Shown here piece by piece: positions 16,976 through 26,867 of a stretch of DNA of 64,000 bases. Source of the DNA: Streptococcus gwangjuense (GTDB taxonomy: Bacteria > Bacillota > Bacilli > Lactobacillales > Streptococcaceae); contig NZ_CP032621.1 in assembly GCF_003627155.1 (NCBI RefSeq), forward strand, positions 930,001-994,000, written 5' to 3'. A program made the translations under genes and the position numbers. Under the pieces are notes generated by a model that did no database searches, was not told the origin of the DNA, and saw nothing but the letters and a program-made list of their open reading frames with translations. Position 1 is the stretch's first letter; every line of letters starts with the position of its first letter.

Positions 16976-18451
16976 TTATTTTGCTTTTGCTGCGTACTCT
17001 TCGTTACGTTTGATCATTTGTTTTCTGTACCAAGCAAAGATACCGATATAGAATACAAGGAAGACTACAGCACCAAGGATTGCTTTGATATCACCAGTTG
17101 TAGTGTTACCAATTGTCCAACCAAGAAGTTTTTCGATTGGTCCTTCAAGAGTTGAGTGAGTGATCAATTGAGTTTGGCTCACACCTTCTGGGAAGGCACC
17201 TACACCTTTAGCAAGTTCTGTTGCAAATGGCGCGATAAGTGTACCTGAAAGAAGGAAGAGTGGCAACAAGAGTGTTCCGAAGATAATCATGCGGAGCAAT
17301 TTACCACGTGTTACAACCAAGAGAGCTGGAGTAACACCCATAGCGATGATACCTGCAAGTGGCAAGATACCATTTCCGACGTTTGAAAGAAGTACTGCTT
17401 CAATCAACATAATTGGTGCAAGTACGTTTGCACAAGCCCAGATTTCAGCACGACCAGCGATGAATGGCCAGTCTAGACCGATGTTAAACTTACGTCCTTC
17501 CAAACGTTTAGTAGCAACGTTTGTAATACCTTGTGAAAGTGGTTCTACGGCAGCAATGAACCATGAACCGATAAGTGAGAAGAGTTCCAAAGCTACACCG
17601 GCTGTCAAACCAAGAGATAACCAACCTTTGATAACTTCTTGCCAGTTTGCTGCATCTTTAAGTCCTTCAACTGGATGTGGAGTACCCATCAAACCAATAA
17701 CGATACCAAGGATGAAACCGATGAAGAATTTAGATCCCCAGAAACCGATTTTTTTGTTCAATTTAGCAGCATCAAAGTCATATTTATCTAGACCTGGGAA
17801 GAATTTTTCAAAAATCTTATCCAAAACCATGATAACTGGGTTCATCATGTAGTTCATGTGAGTTGAAGTCATTGGTGATGAACTTGGTGCGTTAAGAAGG
17901 TCATCAAATGTAGGTTTCATCAAATCAGAGTTGATGATTTTAAGAACACCTACAAGGACAACTGCTGCAGTGGCGATGAAGAGTGAAACTCCTTGGCTAA
18001 CTCCATTGTTGTCTGCATACCATTTAATCAAAAGACCTGTGATAGACAAGTGCCAGATATCGAAGATATCGACGTCAAGTGTGTCAGTTTTCTTCATAGC
18101 AAGCATCACTACGTTGACAATCAACATGATGAGCAAGAAGTAAAGTGTCCAAGCAGATCCCCAAGTGATTGTAGCAAGTGGTGCCCAACCAACGTCAGTG
18201 ATGTTCAATTGAATACCAGTATTTTCAACGAATTTTGCAAGTGATGCTGAGAAAGCACCATTTAGCATACCGATGATAGCACCGATACCAGTAAGAGCGA
18301 TGGCAAGTTTGATACCACCTTCAAGCGCTTTGGAGAATTTCACTCCAAAAAGTAGAGCCAATACTGTCAAAATAATCAGCATGATGATTGGTCCACCCAT
18401 ATCCAAGATAGGTTTGAACAGCTTATTGGCTAGTTCGATAATGACATCCAT
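16976..18451 (-). CDS. gatC: PTS galactitol-type enzyme IIC
   Basis: A 491-residue polytopic membrane protein of the galactitol/SgcC EIIC family, with about a dozen hydrophobic segments. It is the transport channel that phosphorylates the sugar during uptake, together with EIIA and EIIB encoded just upstream. Linkage to lacABCD suggests galactose as substrate, entering as galactose-6-phosphate; a comparable galactose PTS linked to lac genes is known in S. gordonii. No lactose PTS (lacFE) or phospho-beta-galactosidase is in the window. Confidence 0.9.
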   Translation of the reverse strand: MDVIIELANKLFKPILDMGGPIIMLIILTVLALLFGVKFSKALEGGIKLAIALTGIGAIIGMLNGAFSASLAKFVENTGIQLNITDVGWAPLATITWGSAWTLYFLLIMLIVNVVMLAMKKTDTLDVDIFDIWHLSITGLLIKWYADNNGVSQGVSLFIATAAVVLVGVLKIINSDLMKPTFDDLLNAPSSSPMTSTHMNYMMNPVIMVLDKIFEKFFPGLDKYDFDAAKLNKKIGFWGSKFFIGFILGIVIGLMGTPHPVEGLKDAANWQEVIKGWLSLGLTAGVALELFSLIGSWFIAAVEPLSQGITNVATKRLEGRKFNIGLDWPFIAGRAEIWACANVLAPIMLIEAVLLSNVGNGILPLAGIIAMGVTPALLVVTRGKLLRMIIFGTLLLPLFLLSGTLIAPFATELAKGVGAFPEGVSQTQLITHSTLEGPIEKLLGWTIGNTTTGDIKAILGAVVFLVFYIGIFAWYRKQMIKRNEEYAAKAK

Positions 18452-18498
18452 AATAGTTCCTCCCTTATTATAGTTATATGAATGTTAACAAATTAAAA

Positions 18499-18804
18499 TT
18501 AGCTTAATCCGTGTTCTTTGATAGCTGCTTCAATATTGTCAAATACTGGAGCACTCATAGCTGGTATACGGAATAAGATTGGTCCAGCTTCGATAACTGG
18601 AATACCTGGTTCAAAACCAAGGTCTGTAGCAGCAATTGGTGTGAAGATGTCATAACCTTTGATAAGGTCTTCGTTAACGTCTTTGACCATGACTGCATCA
18701 CAGTGGACATCAAAACCGCGGTTTGAAAGTTCTTCTTCAAGAGCACTTTTAATTTGGTGGCTTGAGTTAACACCTGCACCGCAGGCAGCAAGAATTTTAA
18801 TCAT
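18499..18804 (-). CDS. gatB: PTS galactitol-type enzyme IIB
   Basis: A 101-residue EIIB with the phosphorylated cysteine in the N-terminal loop ILAACGAGVNSS (Cys7). A longer frame opens at 18840, but the ATG at 18804 has a strong GGAGGAAA site and matches the family N-terminus. It passes phosphate from EIIA to the incoming sugar at EIIC. Confidence 0.92.
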   Translation of the reverse strand: MIKILAACGAGVNSSHQIKSALEEELSNRGFDVHCDAVMVKDVNEDLIKGYDIFTPIAATDLGFEPGIPVIEAGPILFRIPAMSAPVFDNIEAAIKEHGLS

Positions 18805-18842
18805 ATGGATTTCCTCCGATTTAATATTTTTAATAGACAAGA

Positions 18843-19319
18843 TTAAGCAATTGCTTCAGCAATATAAGCATAGAGGGCTTCTGGTTCAGAAATTTTTGAT
18901 AGGTCTTCAAGATGACCATTTCCAGTAAAGAAGTCCATCAACTGAGCAAGAATGTTCGTTTGACTTGAACTTGAGTTATTAATGATAAAGAAGAGTAAGG
19001 ATACTTCTACTTCCTTATCTGGCGCAATCATATTGTGGAAAGTCACTGGTTTTTCTAATCGAACGACCACAACTTTTTCGGCTAGATTATGAACAATATC
19101 CGTGTGAGGAATAGCCACATTCGGCAAATCTTTACCCAAAAATTCCATATCTAAGCCAGTTGGAAATGACTTTTCACGCGTGATCAAGGCTTCACGATAA
19201 GTTGGAGTTACGATTTCTCGTTCTTCCAATAAAGTTGCAACCTGATCAAAGAGATGTTCTTGATTATCCGCTTCTAAGCAAAACACAAGGTTTTTGTCAA
19301 AGAAATGATCTAATCCCAT
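18843..19319 (-). CDS. gatA: PTS galactitol-type enzyme IIA
   Basis: A 158-residue EIIA of the fructose/mannitol-galactitol type, with the phosphorylated histidine in NVAIPHTD. An upstream in-frame ATG at 19340 precedes the GAAGGGA ribosome site and lies only a few bases after the predicted transcription start, so the ATG at 19319 is chosen. First gene of gatABC, behind a promoter covered by a cre site. Confidence 0.9.
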   Translation of the reverse strand: MGLDHFFDKNLVFCLEADNQEHLFDQVATLLEEREIVTPTYREALITREKSFPTGLDMEFLGKDLPNVAIPHTDIVHNLAEKVVVVRLEKPVTFHNMIAPDKEVEVSLLFFIINNSSSSQTNILAQLMDFFTGNGHLEDLSKISEPEALYAYIAEAIA

Positions 19320-19355
19320 AAGGTTTTCCCTTCTTTCCATTAACTTTATGCTATA

Positions 19356-19384
19356 AGTATAACACTATATGAAACCGTTGTCAA
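19356..19384 (-). promoter_or_regulatory. gatABC promoter overlapped by a cre site
   Basis: On the minus strand, -35 TTGACA (19379-19384), a 17-bp spacer and -10 TATACT (19356-19361). The 15 bp at 19370-19384, TTGACAACGGTTTCA on the minus strand, match the CcpA cre consensus WTGNAANCGNWNNCW with one mismatch and cover the -35. This predicts catabolite repression by CcpA with seryl-phosphorylated HPr. Confidence 0.82.
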
Positions 19385-19445
19385 TATTTTTTGTTGTTTT
19401 TTGTCCTTTTTTTGATTGTTTTGTTTATTTTTTATCTTTATAACC

Positions 19446-19475
19446 AAAACAAACATTAAAAACAAACATTAAAAA
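19446..19475. promoter_or_regulatory. Direct repeats upstream of gatA, candidate LacR site
   Basis: AACAAACATTAA occurs twice (19448-19459 and 19461-19472), 13 bp apart, about 65-90 bp upstream of the gatA -35. The ACAAACAT core is shared with the repeats in the lacA promoter, so the same regulator may bind both. Confidence 0.45.
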
Positions 19476-19494
19476 CGGTTTTTAATGACTTAAA

Positions 19495-19521
19495 CAAAAA
19501 AAACAGGATACCAATCCTGCT
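19495..19521 (-). terminator. Terminator of the lipoprotein gene
   Basis: GCAGGAT pairs with ATCCTG over a short loop, and a T run of eight or more follows on the minus strand. Confidence 0.85.
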
Positions 19522-19528
19522 TTAATAA

Positions 19529-20140
19529 TTATTTTTGAATTGTCCAACTCTCTTCAATCATGGGAAGTAGATTTTTTAATGTTTCTGGAGTCCCTTCTAA
19601 AGCAACATATCTGAACTTACCATCACTAGATTTAAAAATCCATGTAATGATGTATTTTCCAGACTTAGAAATTGCGTTAACTACATAGGCTTCATAACCT
19701 CCAATAGTTGACTTAGAACCCCAAACTTTAGTGAATTCTGGATTACTTTCTTTTGAAGTGAAAATACTATCAGAAATACGAACTGTTTCAAGTTTTTGAA
19801 ATTCATTATCAGAAATACCAAATTGTTCTGCTTTAAAAGTATTCAAGGTGACAATATTCACATCCGTACCGTCTGAATATTGAATATCATTGCCTCCCTG
19901 TACTTCATTAAACTTAATCCAAGACTTTGGCACTTTAACGAACCCATACTCATCAGAACCAATAACCTGTGTTTCTTCAGTCTTCTTATCAGAATTTGTA
20001 GTCGTCGAGGTAGACGCTTCCTGACTACTTGAAGAACTAGTAATCACATTCGTGCTAGATTCTGTTTGACTCTTATTTGAACATGCCGTTAATGCAAAAC
20101 TTGATATAAAAATTGTTGCTAAAACTAAACTTTTTTTCAT
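19529..20140 (-). CDS. Putative lipoprotein of unknown function
   Basis: A 203-residue exported protein. The signal peptide ends FALTAC, giving a lipidated Cys at about residue 20, followed by a serine/threonine-rich spacer to about residue 60. The rest is a compact domain (EYGFVKVPKSWIKFNE...VALEGTPETLKNLLPMIEESW) that I do not recognise with certainty. It has its own promoter and terminator, so it is a single-gene unit between gatABC and lepA. Confidence 0.85.
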   Translation of the reverse strand: MKKSLVLATIFISSFALTACSNKSQTESSTNVITSSSSSQEASTSTTTNSDKKTEETQVIGSDEYGFVKVPKSWIKFNEVQGGNDIQYSDGTDVNIVTLNTFKAEQFGISDNEFQKLETVRISDSIFTSKESNPEFTKVWGSKSTIGGYEAYVVNAISKSGKYIITWIFKSSDGKFRYVALEGTPETLKNLLPMIEESWTIQK

Positions 20141-20158
20141 AAACTTCCTCCACTACCT

Positions 20159-20187
20159 ACTATAGTAGAAGTAAGGATAGATGTCAA
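20159..20187 (-). promoter_or_regulatory. Promoter of the lipoprotein gene
   Basis: On the minus strand, -35 TTGACA (20182-20187), a 17-bp spacer and -10 TATAGT (20159-20164), followed by GGAGGAAG before the ATG. Confidence 0.85.
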
Positions 20188-20203
20188 ATTATAACAGTAA
20201 TAA

Positions 20204-20236
20204 CAAAAACTCTTGAGAAATCTTCAAGAGTTTTGT
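20204..20236 (-). terminator. lepA terminator
   Basis: AAAACTCTTGA (20206-20216) pairs with TCAAGAGTTTT (20224-20234). A T tract follows on the minus strand just after the lepA stop. Confidence 0.9.
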
Positions 20237-20244
20237 TTTCATTT

Positions 20245-22068
20245 CTATTCCTCATCCATACTCAAGACGCTAAGAAAGGCTTCTTGTGGAACTTCTACTG
20301 ATCCGATGGCTTTCATACGTTTCTTACCAGCCTTTTGTTTTTCAAGGAGTTTACGTTTACGAGAAACGTCACCACCATAACATTTAGCAAGTACGTTCTT
20401 ACGAAGGGCCTTGATATCTGTACGAGCCACAATCTTGTGTCCAATTGCTGCTTGGATTGGTACCTCAAATTGTTGGCGAGGGATGATTTTCTTAAGCTTA
20501 TCAACGATGAGTTTCCCACGTTCGTAGGCAAAGTCCTTGTGAACGATAAAGCTGAGGGCATCCACCTTGTCTCCATTGAGAAGGATGTCCATTTTGACCA
20601 GCTTAGATGGACGGTACTCTGACAATTCGTAGTCAAAGCTTGCATAACCACGTGTCGAAGACTTAAGCTTGTCAAAGAAGTCAAAGACGATTTCAGCCAG
20701 TGGAATTTGATAGATAACATTGACACGGTTATCATCGATATAATCCATAGTCACGAAGTCTCCACGCTTACGCTGAGCCAATTCCATCACTGCTCCAACA
20801 AACTCTTGCGGTACCATGATTTGCGCCTTAACATAAGGCTCTTCAATGGTCGCAATCTTAGTTGGGTCTGGAAACTCAGATGGGTTAGACACATCCATTG
20901 ATTCACCATCGGTCAAATTAACTTTATAAATAACAGATGGAGCTGTCATAATGAGGTCGATGTTGAACTCGCGTTCCAAACGTTCTTGGATAACATCCAT
21001 ATGGAGAAGTCCAAGGAAACCACAACGGAAACCAAATCCAAGTGCTTGAGATGTTTCTGGTTCAAACTGAAGACTAGCATCATTTAGTTGCAATTTTTCA
21101 AGGGCTTCACGCAAGTCATTGTACTTGTTTGACTCGATAGGATATAGACCCGCAAAGACCATAGGATTCATCTGCTTGTAACCATGTAATGGCTCTGCTG
21201 CAGGATTGGTTGCTAAGGTAACGGTATCACCCACACGAGTGTCCTGAACTGTCTTGATAGAAGCTGCAATATAACCAACGTCACCCGTCGCAAGGAAATC
21301 ACGACCAACTGCTTTGGGTGTAAAAATACCAACTTCTGTCACATCAAAAGTCTTGCCATTGCTCATAAGCTGAATCTTATCGCCAGGTTTAACTACTCCA
21401 TCCATGACACGCACTTGGAGAATAACCCCACGGTAAGCATCGTAAACAGAGTCGAAAATCAAGGCCTTAAGTGGAGCCGTCACATCACCCGTTGGTGCTG
21501 GCACTTTTTCCACGATTTGCTCGAGAATTTCTTCAATCCCAATACCAGCCTTGGCAGATGCTAAGACTGCTTCACTGGCATCCAAACCAATGACATCTTC
21601 AATTTCAGTACGCACGCGCTCTGGATCCGCTGCTGGCAGGTCAATTTTGTTAATGACTGGCATGATTTCCAAATCATTGTCCAAGGCTAGATAAACATTG
21701 GCAAGGGTTTGAGCCTCAATCCCTTGAGCGGCATCAACCACCAAAATCGCCCCCTCACAGGCAGCTAGCGAACGTGAAACTTCATAGGTAAAGTCAACGT
21801 GCCCCGGCGTGTCAATCAAGTGGAAAATATAAGTTTCGCCATCTTTTGCAGTATAATTCAGCTCAATGGCATTTAACTTAATGGTAATCCCACGTTCTCG
21901 CTCTAGATCCATGCTATCCAAAAGCTGAGCTTGCATTTCACGACTGGAGACTGTCTCTGTTTTTTCCAAAATGCGGTCTGCTAGAGTCGACTTTCCATGG
22001 TCAATATGGGCGATAATAGAGAAGTTACGGATCTTCTCCTGTCGTTTTTTCAATTCTTCTAAGTTCAT
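20245..22068 (-). CDS. lepA: Elongation factor 4 (LepA)
   Basis: A 607-residue translational GTPase: G1 [10 protein letters not shown]3 DTPGHVDF, G4 NKIDLPAAD, followed by EF-G-like domains and the LepA-specific C-terminal domain. It acts on ribosomes during elongation and back-translocation. The frame extends 21 codons further upstream, but the ATG at 22068 has an AGGAAGAGA site and gives the normal N-terminus [16 protein letters not shown]. It has its own promoter. Confidence 0.97.
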   Translation of the reverse strand: MNLEELKKRQEKIRNFSIIAHIDHGKSTLADRILEKTETVSSREMQAQLLDSMDLERERGITIKLNAIELNYTAKDGETYIFHLIDTPGHVDFTYEVSRSLAACEGAILVVDAAQGIEAQTLANVYLALDNDLEIMPVINKIDLPAADPERVRTEIEDVIGLDASEAVLASAKAGIGIEEILEQIVEKVPAPTGDVTAPLKALIFDSVYDAYRGVILQVRVMDGVVKPGDKIQLMSNGKTFDVTEVGIFTPKAVGRDFLATGDVGYIAASIKTVQDTRVGDTVTLATNPAAEPLHGYKQMNPMVFAGLYPIESNKYNDLREALEKLQLNDASLQFEPETSQALGFGFRCGFLGLLHMDVIQERLEREFNIDLIMTAPSVIYKVNLTDGESMDVSNPSEFPDPTKIATIEEPYVKAQIMVPQEFVGAVMELAQRKRGDFVTMDYIDDNRVNVIYQIPLAEIVFDFFDKLKSSTRGYASFDYELSEYRPSKLVKMDILLNGDKVDALSFIVHKDFAYERGKLIVDKLKKIIPRQQFEVPIQAAIGHKIVARTDIKALRKNVLAKCYGGDVSRKRKLLEKQKAGKKRMKAIGSVEVPQEAFLSVLSMDEE

Positions 22069-22096
22069 GATTCTCTTCCTTTCAGGGTATCTATTT

Positions 22097-22125
22097 ATTA
22101 TAAATTGTTTTTGACATTTTGACAA
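22097..22125 (-). promoter_or_regulatory. lepA promoter
   Basis: On the minus strand, -35 TTGTCA (22120-22125), a 17-bp spacer and -10 TATAAT (22097-22102), placed between the phosphatase stop and the lepA start. Confidence 0.78.
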
Positions 22126-22146
22126 GACCATACCCTGCTAGGAGTA

Positions 22147-22875
22147 CTAATCTTCAGCGATAAAGCCGTCATTTTCGATAAAGTGATGTTCTGTCATTCC
22201 TTGGTCTGTAAAGACAATACCGTGAAGGACACCACCATAAACAGCTCCTCCATCCATTCCAATCTTGCCATCTTCTGTAGTCCAGAGCTCAGCTGTACCA
22301 CGCTCCTGCTTCAGCAAACCATAAACCGGTGTATGACCAAAGACAATGATTTTTCCAGTATGATTTTCTGCTTCGTGGAATGGTTTTCTAAGCCAGACTT
22401 TTTTATAATCTGTGGTTTCATGCCAGTCTTCCAAGGTCAAATCAATACCTGCGTGAACAAAGATATACTTGTCTGTCTCTACCACAAACGGCATTTGACG
22501 AATAAATTCGACCAAGTCTGCTGCTTCAGTAGCAACACGCTTGGCATCCTCAACTCCATCAACTGGTGCATCCAAGGGACGACCTAGGATAGAGTTAATG
22601 GTTGTATCTCCACCATTGCGACGATAATGGTCATAGCTTTCTTCTGGGTTATCGAGCCATGTCAAAAACATATACTCGTGGTTTCCTGACAAACAGATAG
22701 CCCCTTGATTGTCCACCAAGTCCTTAACCATCTCTAGGACACGGCGACTATCCTCACCGCGGTCAATCAAATCACCCAAAAAGAGCAACTGAGTCTGACC
22801 ATCCCAAGTTTTGAGAAGGTCTTCCAGCATCCCAGCTTTTCCGTGAACATCTCCAATTACATAATAGTCTGTCAT
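22147..22875 (-). CDS. Metallophosphatase, Ser/Thr phosphatase or Ap4A hydrolase type
   Basis: A 242-residue calcineurin-like phosphoesterase with the metal-binding motifs GDVHGK, GDLIDRG and GNHEYM, then FVHAGI and FGHTPVYG. Related proteins hydrolyse protein phosphoserine/threonine or diadenosine tetraphosphate (PrpE/PphA type); the substrate here is unknown. It begins 1 bp before the recN stop region, so it is the last gene of the recN-side operon, with lepA starting from its own promoter beyond. Confidence 0.88.
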   Translation of the reverse strand: MTDYYVIGDVHGKAGMLEDLLKTWDGQTQLLFLGDLIDRGEDSRRVLEMVKDLVDNQGAICLSGNHEYMFLTWLDNPEESYDHYRRNGGDTTINSILGRPLDAPVDGVEDAKRVATEAADLVEFIRQMPFVVETDKYIFVHAGIDLTLEDWHETTDYKKVWLRKPFHEAENHTGKIIVFGHTPVYGLLKQERGTAELWTTEDGKIGMDGGAVYGGVLHGIVFTDQGMTEHHFIENDGFIAED

Positions 22876-22876
22876 C

Positions 22877-24544
22877 TTATTTCTCCCTGTTTCTCAACAA
22901 TTCTCTAGCTTGCGTCAGGGCTGCTTCCGTCACATCATCACCTGCCAACATCTTAGCAACTTCTTCCACTCGCTCTTCAACCGTCAAGAGACGAACAGTC
23001 GAAACCGTTGAATGCTCATTGCTAATCTTCTCAATAAAGAATTGGTAATCCGCAATCGCAATCACTTGTGGCAAATGGGAAATAGCCAGAACCTGACCAT
23101 GTTGGCCAATCTTGTGAATCTTCTGTGCAATAGCTTGAGCTACACGACCTGAAACTCCTGTATCCACCTCATCAAAGACAATGCTAGTCTTGCCTTCTTT
23201 ACGTGAAAAGGCAGACTTAATGGCTAGCATGAGACGAGATAATTCCCCGCCAGACGCAACCTTAACCAAGGGTTTAAAGTCTTCACCAGGGTTGGTTGAA
23301 ATGTAAAACTCGACCATTTCATTTCCTTCACGACTAAATTTGCCCTTGCTAAAACGAACTTGAAACTGGGCTTTTTCCATATATAGGTCTTGAAGCTCTT
23401 GTTTAATCTCTGCTTCGAGCTGCTGAGCCAAGTCATGACGAGCAGATGCAAGCTGACCTGCCAAATCAACAAGATTGACTTCCAATTTCTTGAGCCCAGC
23501 TTCCATATCCTCAGACGAAAGATTATTGCCAGTCAAGAGATTGTATTCTTCCGTAATCTTGGCAAAATAAAGTAAGACATCATCTACAGTCCCACCATAC
23601 TTACGGGTAATGGTATGAAGGAGGTCCAAGCGATTCTCGACCTGCATGAGGCGATTACCATCAAAATCTAAATCCTCAATGATTGCTTCCAAACGTTTGC
23701 TAATGTCTTCTAAGACATAGTAGGTCTCAGATAGTGAGCTTGAAATTTCACGATATTCAGGGTCATACTCTTCGACACTTTCCATGTCATTCATGGCTGA
23801 ACGAACGTTGGCCAGACTTGAAAAATCTTCATTGTCTAACATACTGTAGGCATTGGTCAGTGTATCAGCAATATTTTTATGGTTGAGAAGTTTCTCTCGC
23901 TCTTGATTGAGAGATAAGTCTTCACCAGCTTGCAAGTTTGCTGCCTCAATCTCTGCCATTTGAAATTCCAACATTTCAATACGAGCCTTGTGTTCCTGTT
24001 GGTTTTTCTTGACTTCCAGAACCTGCTTACGCATTTTACGATAGGCATCAAAACTCGTTTGATAGGTTTCTTTCAATTCCCAAAAAGCTGCGTCTCCAAA
24101 TTCATCCAACATCTGGATATGAAGTTGAGGTCGCATTAACTCCTCTTGGTCATGCTGACCATGTATATCCACCAGATGTTGCCCAATAGCACGCAAAACA
24201 GACAGATTAACCATCTGGCCATTGACACGGCTGATACTACGACCATTTTGCAAGATTTCCCGACGGATGATAATTTCATCCCCCATTTCTAAACCTTGCT
24301 CATCAAAAATTTCCTGTAAAAGGCGACTATTCTCAACTGAGAAAAGTCCCTCAATCTCTGCCTTTGGCGCACCATGACGAATAACATCTGTCGTCGCACG
24401 AGCTCCCAACATCATATTCATGGCATCAATGATAATTGACTTCCCTGCACCCGTTTCACCAGTCAGGACAGTCATACCTTTCTCAAAATTGAGGGAAATA
24501 GCCTCAATAATGGCAAAGTTTTTTATCGAAATTTCAAGTAACAT
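22877..24544 (-). CDS. recN: DNA repair protein RecN
   Basis: A 555-residue SMC-like ATPase. Walker A is GETGAGKS (29-36), a long coiled coil fills residues about 150-370, and the C-terminal ASGGELSRLMLA signature is followed by Walker B IVFDEVDTGVSG. It acts early in double-strand-break repair and during transformation. It follows argR by 6 bp, an arrangement shared with other streptococci. Confidence 0.97.
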   Translation of the reverse strand: MLLEISIKNFAIIEAISLNFEKGMTVLTGETGAGKSIIIDAMNMMLGARATTDVIRHGAPKAEIEGLFSVENSRLLQEIFDEQGLEMGDEIIIRREILQNGRSISRVNGQMVNLSVLRAIGQHLVDIHGQHDQEELMRPQLHIQMLDEFGDAAFWELKETYQTSFDAYRKMRKQVLEVKKNQQEHKARIEMLEFQMAEIEAANLQAGEDLSLNQEREKLLNHKNIADTLTNAYSMLDNEDFSSLANVRSAMNDMESVEEYDPEYREISSSLSETYYVLEDISKRLEAIIEDLDFDGNRLMQVENRLDLLHTITRKYGGTVDDVLLYFAKITEEYNLLTGNNLSSEDMEAGLKKLEVNLVDLAGQLASARHDLAQQLEAEIKQELQDLYMEKAQFQVRFSKGKFSREGNEMVEFYISTNPGEDFKPLVKVASGGELSRLMLAIKSAFSRKEGKTSIVFDEVDTGVSGRVAQAIAQKIHKIGQHGQVLAISHLPQVIAIADYQFFIEKISNEHSTVSTVRLLTVEERVEEVAKMLAGDDVTEAALTQARELLRNREK

Positions 24545-24550
24545 ACAGAC

Positions 24551-24982
24551 CTACCAATTTTTTACTTGTTCAAAGATTTCCTCAGCTAGACTTTCACTTC
24601 TGGCAATGACTAAAATCGAGCTATCATCAGCTAAACAGCTAAAAATCTTGTCCGCAAAAGTCTCAATTAACTGAGCTTTTACAAAAGCCGTATTCCCTGG
24701 GATGACTTGGAGATTGATCATCTTATCCATCAATTCAGCTGACTCAATATTGTCTTCAGCCAGTTGCAAACTTTTTACGATTGATTTTGGTAATTCATAG
24801 ACATAGGTGTTGTCTCTCAAAGGAATTTTGACAATCCCCAGTTCTTTGATATCTCGGGATACCGTTGCCTGAGTGGCAGTGATGCCTGCCTCTTTCAAAT
24901 GTTCTACGATTTCTTCTTGTGTACCGATTTGATAATCTGTCACAAATCGTCTAATTTTTTCAAGTCTCTCTTTTTTATTCAT
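24551..24982 (-). CDS. argR: Arginine repressor ArgR/AhrC
   Basis: A 143-residue ArgR-family regulator: N-terminal winged helix (TQEEIVEHLKEAGITATQATVSRDI region) and C-terminal arginine-binding oligomerisation domain (GNTAFVKAQLIE, ADDSSILVIAR). Streptococci often carry several ArgR paralogues acting as hetero-oligomers. It overlaps the end of tlyA by 8 bp. Confidence 0.93.
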   Translation of the reverse strand: MNKKERLEKIRRFVTDYQIGTQEEIVEHLKEAGITATQATVSRDIKELGIVKIPLRDNTYVYELPKSIVKSLQLAEDNIESAELMDKMINLQVIPGNTAFVKAQLIETFADKIFSCLADDSSILVIARSESLAEEIFEQVKNW

Positions 24983-25790
24983 TTTTAAATTGACTATGCG
25001 CCCTCTCTACTACTTCTTCAATCTCAGCAAGAACCTGATGGCTTGCTGACTCTTCTTTTTTCAAATACGCTAAAAATTCAATATTTCCATGCCCACCTTG
25101 GATGGGAGAAAAGTCCAAACCAAGGACTGAAAAACCTTCCTCTACTGCCATTGTTGTGACAGATTCAAGAACATTCTGGTGAACCTTGGAGTCTCGAATG
25201 ATTCCATTTTTCCCAATTTGCTCACGGCCTGCCTCAAACTGAGGCTTAACCAGAGCCACAACCTGACCCTGATCTGCCAATACACGGTGCAAGGCCGGAA
25301 GAATCAGACTGAGGGAAATGAAACTCACGTCAATACTGGCAAAGCTCGGTTCCTGCTCGAAATCAGTCTTTTCAGCATAGCGGAAATTGAACTGCTCCAT
25401 GCTAACAACTCGTGGGTCTTGGCGTAATTTCCAAGCCAACTGATTGGTACCAACATCGACTGCAAAGACCAACTCGGCACCATTTTGCAACATGACATCG
25501 GTAAAACCTCCAGTAGAAGCCCCGATATCAATCGTGGTCGCGCCATCCACTGACAAATCAAAGACCTGCAAGGCCTTTTCCAATTTCAAGCCACCACGGC
25601 TGACATACTTGAGTTTCTCCCCCTTGAGTTTTAGCTCGGTGTCATCTGGAATTTTCTCTCCTGGCTTGTCAAACCGTTCTCCATTAAGTACTGCTACGAC
25701 TAGGCCAGCCATAACACCACGCTTGGCCTGCTCTCTCGTTTCAAACAAGCCCTGTTTATAAGCTAGTACATCCACTCTTTCCTTAGCCAT
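24975..25790 (-). CDS. tlyA: TlyA-family rRNA (cytidine-2'-O)-methyltransferase
   Basis: A 271-residue protein with an N-terminal S4 RNA-binding domain (ERVDVLAYKQGLFETREQA) and an FtsJ-like methyltransferase domain whose SAM loop is DIGASTGGFTDVML. In other bacteria TlyA methylates 16S and 23S rRNA, affecting capreomycin sensitivity; older annotations call it haemolysin A. It overlaps ispA by 8 bp and argR by 8 bp. Confidence 0.93.
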   Translation of the reverse strand: MAKERVDVLAYKQGLFETREQAKRGVMAGLVVAVLNGERFDKPGEKIPDDTELKLKGEKLKYVSRGGLKLEKALQVFDLSVDGATTIDIGASTGGFTDVMLQNGAELVFAVDVGTNQLAWKLRQDPRVVSMEQFNFRYAEKTDFEQEPSFASIDVSFISLSLILPALHRVLADQGQVVALVKPQFEAGREQIGKNGIIRDSKVHQNVLESVTTMAVEEGFSVLGLDFSPIQGGHGNIEFLAYLKKEESASHQVLAEIEEVVERAHSQFKNE

Positions 25791-26658
25791 TGATTCTCAA
25801 ACTTTCTACTACTTCTACGATCGATTCTATCTCAAAGGGAACCTGCTGGGCAATTTCTTCCAATTTTGCATTAGCTTGATTCAGAGTCTGGTTACAAAAG
25901 GCAATAGCCTCTTTCAATCCTAACAAAGCAGGATAGGTTGATTTTTCTGCCTGCAGGTCCTTTTGTGGTGTCTTGCCAATTTCCTCAAAACTGGCGGTCA
26001 CATCTAACACATCATCTCGAACTTGAAAAGCAAGACCAATTAGTTCACCAACAGTTTTCAGCTTTGCCTGCATTTCAGGTGCCAATTCGGCTATGATGGC
26101 TGCTGCTTGGAAGGGATAGGCTAGTAACTTTCCAGTCTTATTAGCATGAATAGTCTGGAGTTCTTCTAAGGACAAGTGTTGGTGCTCGCCCTCCATATCC
26201 AAAACCTGCCCTGCCACCATGCCCAGACTTCCTGAAGCAAGAGATAAGTTGGCAATCAAGTCCACCTTGATCTGACTTGGCAAATCTGCCTGTGATATCA
26301 AGGCATAAGGATCTAGGAATAAAGCATCTCCAGCCAAAATGGCCATAGCTTCACCGAATTTCTTGTGATTGGTCAAGCGTCCCCGACGGTAATCATCATC
26401 ATCCATAGCTGGAAGATCATCGTGAATCAAACTACCTGTATGAATCATTTCTAATGCTGCAGCCACCTGCGCGTGAGCAGGTTTGATGGTAACTTGTAAG
26501 GCTTCCAGAACTTCTAACAAGAGAAAGGGTCGAATACGCTTGCCACCAGCATGAATGGAATAGAGAACAGACTCTCGCAAACTAGAGGCAAACTGCTGGT
26601 CTCCATAAAAATCTTCCAAGGCTGACTCGACAAGAGCTAATTTTTCTTGCTTTTTCAT
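25783..26658 (-). CDS. ispA: Polyprenyl (farnesyl/geranyl) diphosphate synthase
   Basis: A 291-residue trans-prenyltransferase. The first aspartate-rich motif [14 protein letters not shown] and second motif DDVLDV, with the upstream GGKRIRP, bind magnesium-diphosphate. It makes farnesyl diphosphate for undecaprenyl phosphate, the cell-wall lipid carrier. It overlaps xseB by 4 bp (ATGA). Confidence 0.95.
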   Translation of the reverse strand: MKKQEKLALVESALEDFYGDQQFASSLRESVLYSIHAGGKRIRPFLLLEVLEALQVTIKPAHAQVAAALEMIHTGSLIHDDLPAMDDDDYRRGRLTNHKKFGEAMAILAGDALFLDPYALISQADLPSQIKVDLIANLSLASGSLGMVAGQVLDMEGEHQHLSLEELQTIHANKTGKLLAYPFQAAAIIAELAPEMQAKLKTVGELIGLAFQVRDDVLDVTASFEEIGKTPQKDLQAEKSTYPALLGLKEAIAFCNQTLNQANAKLEEIAQQVPFEIESIVEVVESLRING

Positions 26659-26867
26659 TCAAAATCACTTTCTGTTCCATCTTCTTGCATGACCTTAACT
26701 AAGGTCTTTTCAGCCTTGTCCAGCGTCGCTTGGAGTTCTTTTGACAAGACCATACCCTTTTGAAAGGCAGCAATCGCATCTTCCAGAGCAATTTCACCAT
26801 TTTCCAAACTTTGGACAATGGTTTCCAGTTCTGCTAGATTTTCCTCAAATTTCTTTTGTTTTGACAT
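26655..26867 (-). CDS. xseB: Exodeoxyribonuclease VII small subunit
   Basis: A 70-residue helical protein typical of XseB ([19 protein letters not shown]). It binds XseA to form exonuclease VII, which degrades single-stranded DNA. It overlaps the 3' end of xseA by 23 bp, indicating coupled translation. Confidence 0.95.
   Translation of the reverse strand: MSKQKKFEENLAELETIVQSLENGEIALEDAIAAFQKGMVLSKELQATLDKAEKTLVKVMQEDGTESDFE

Noticed and set aside
17289..17852. 187-codon open frame opposite gatC
   Set aside because: Antisense to a well-supported membrane protein; proline/serine/lysine-rich shadow with no ribosome site.
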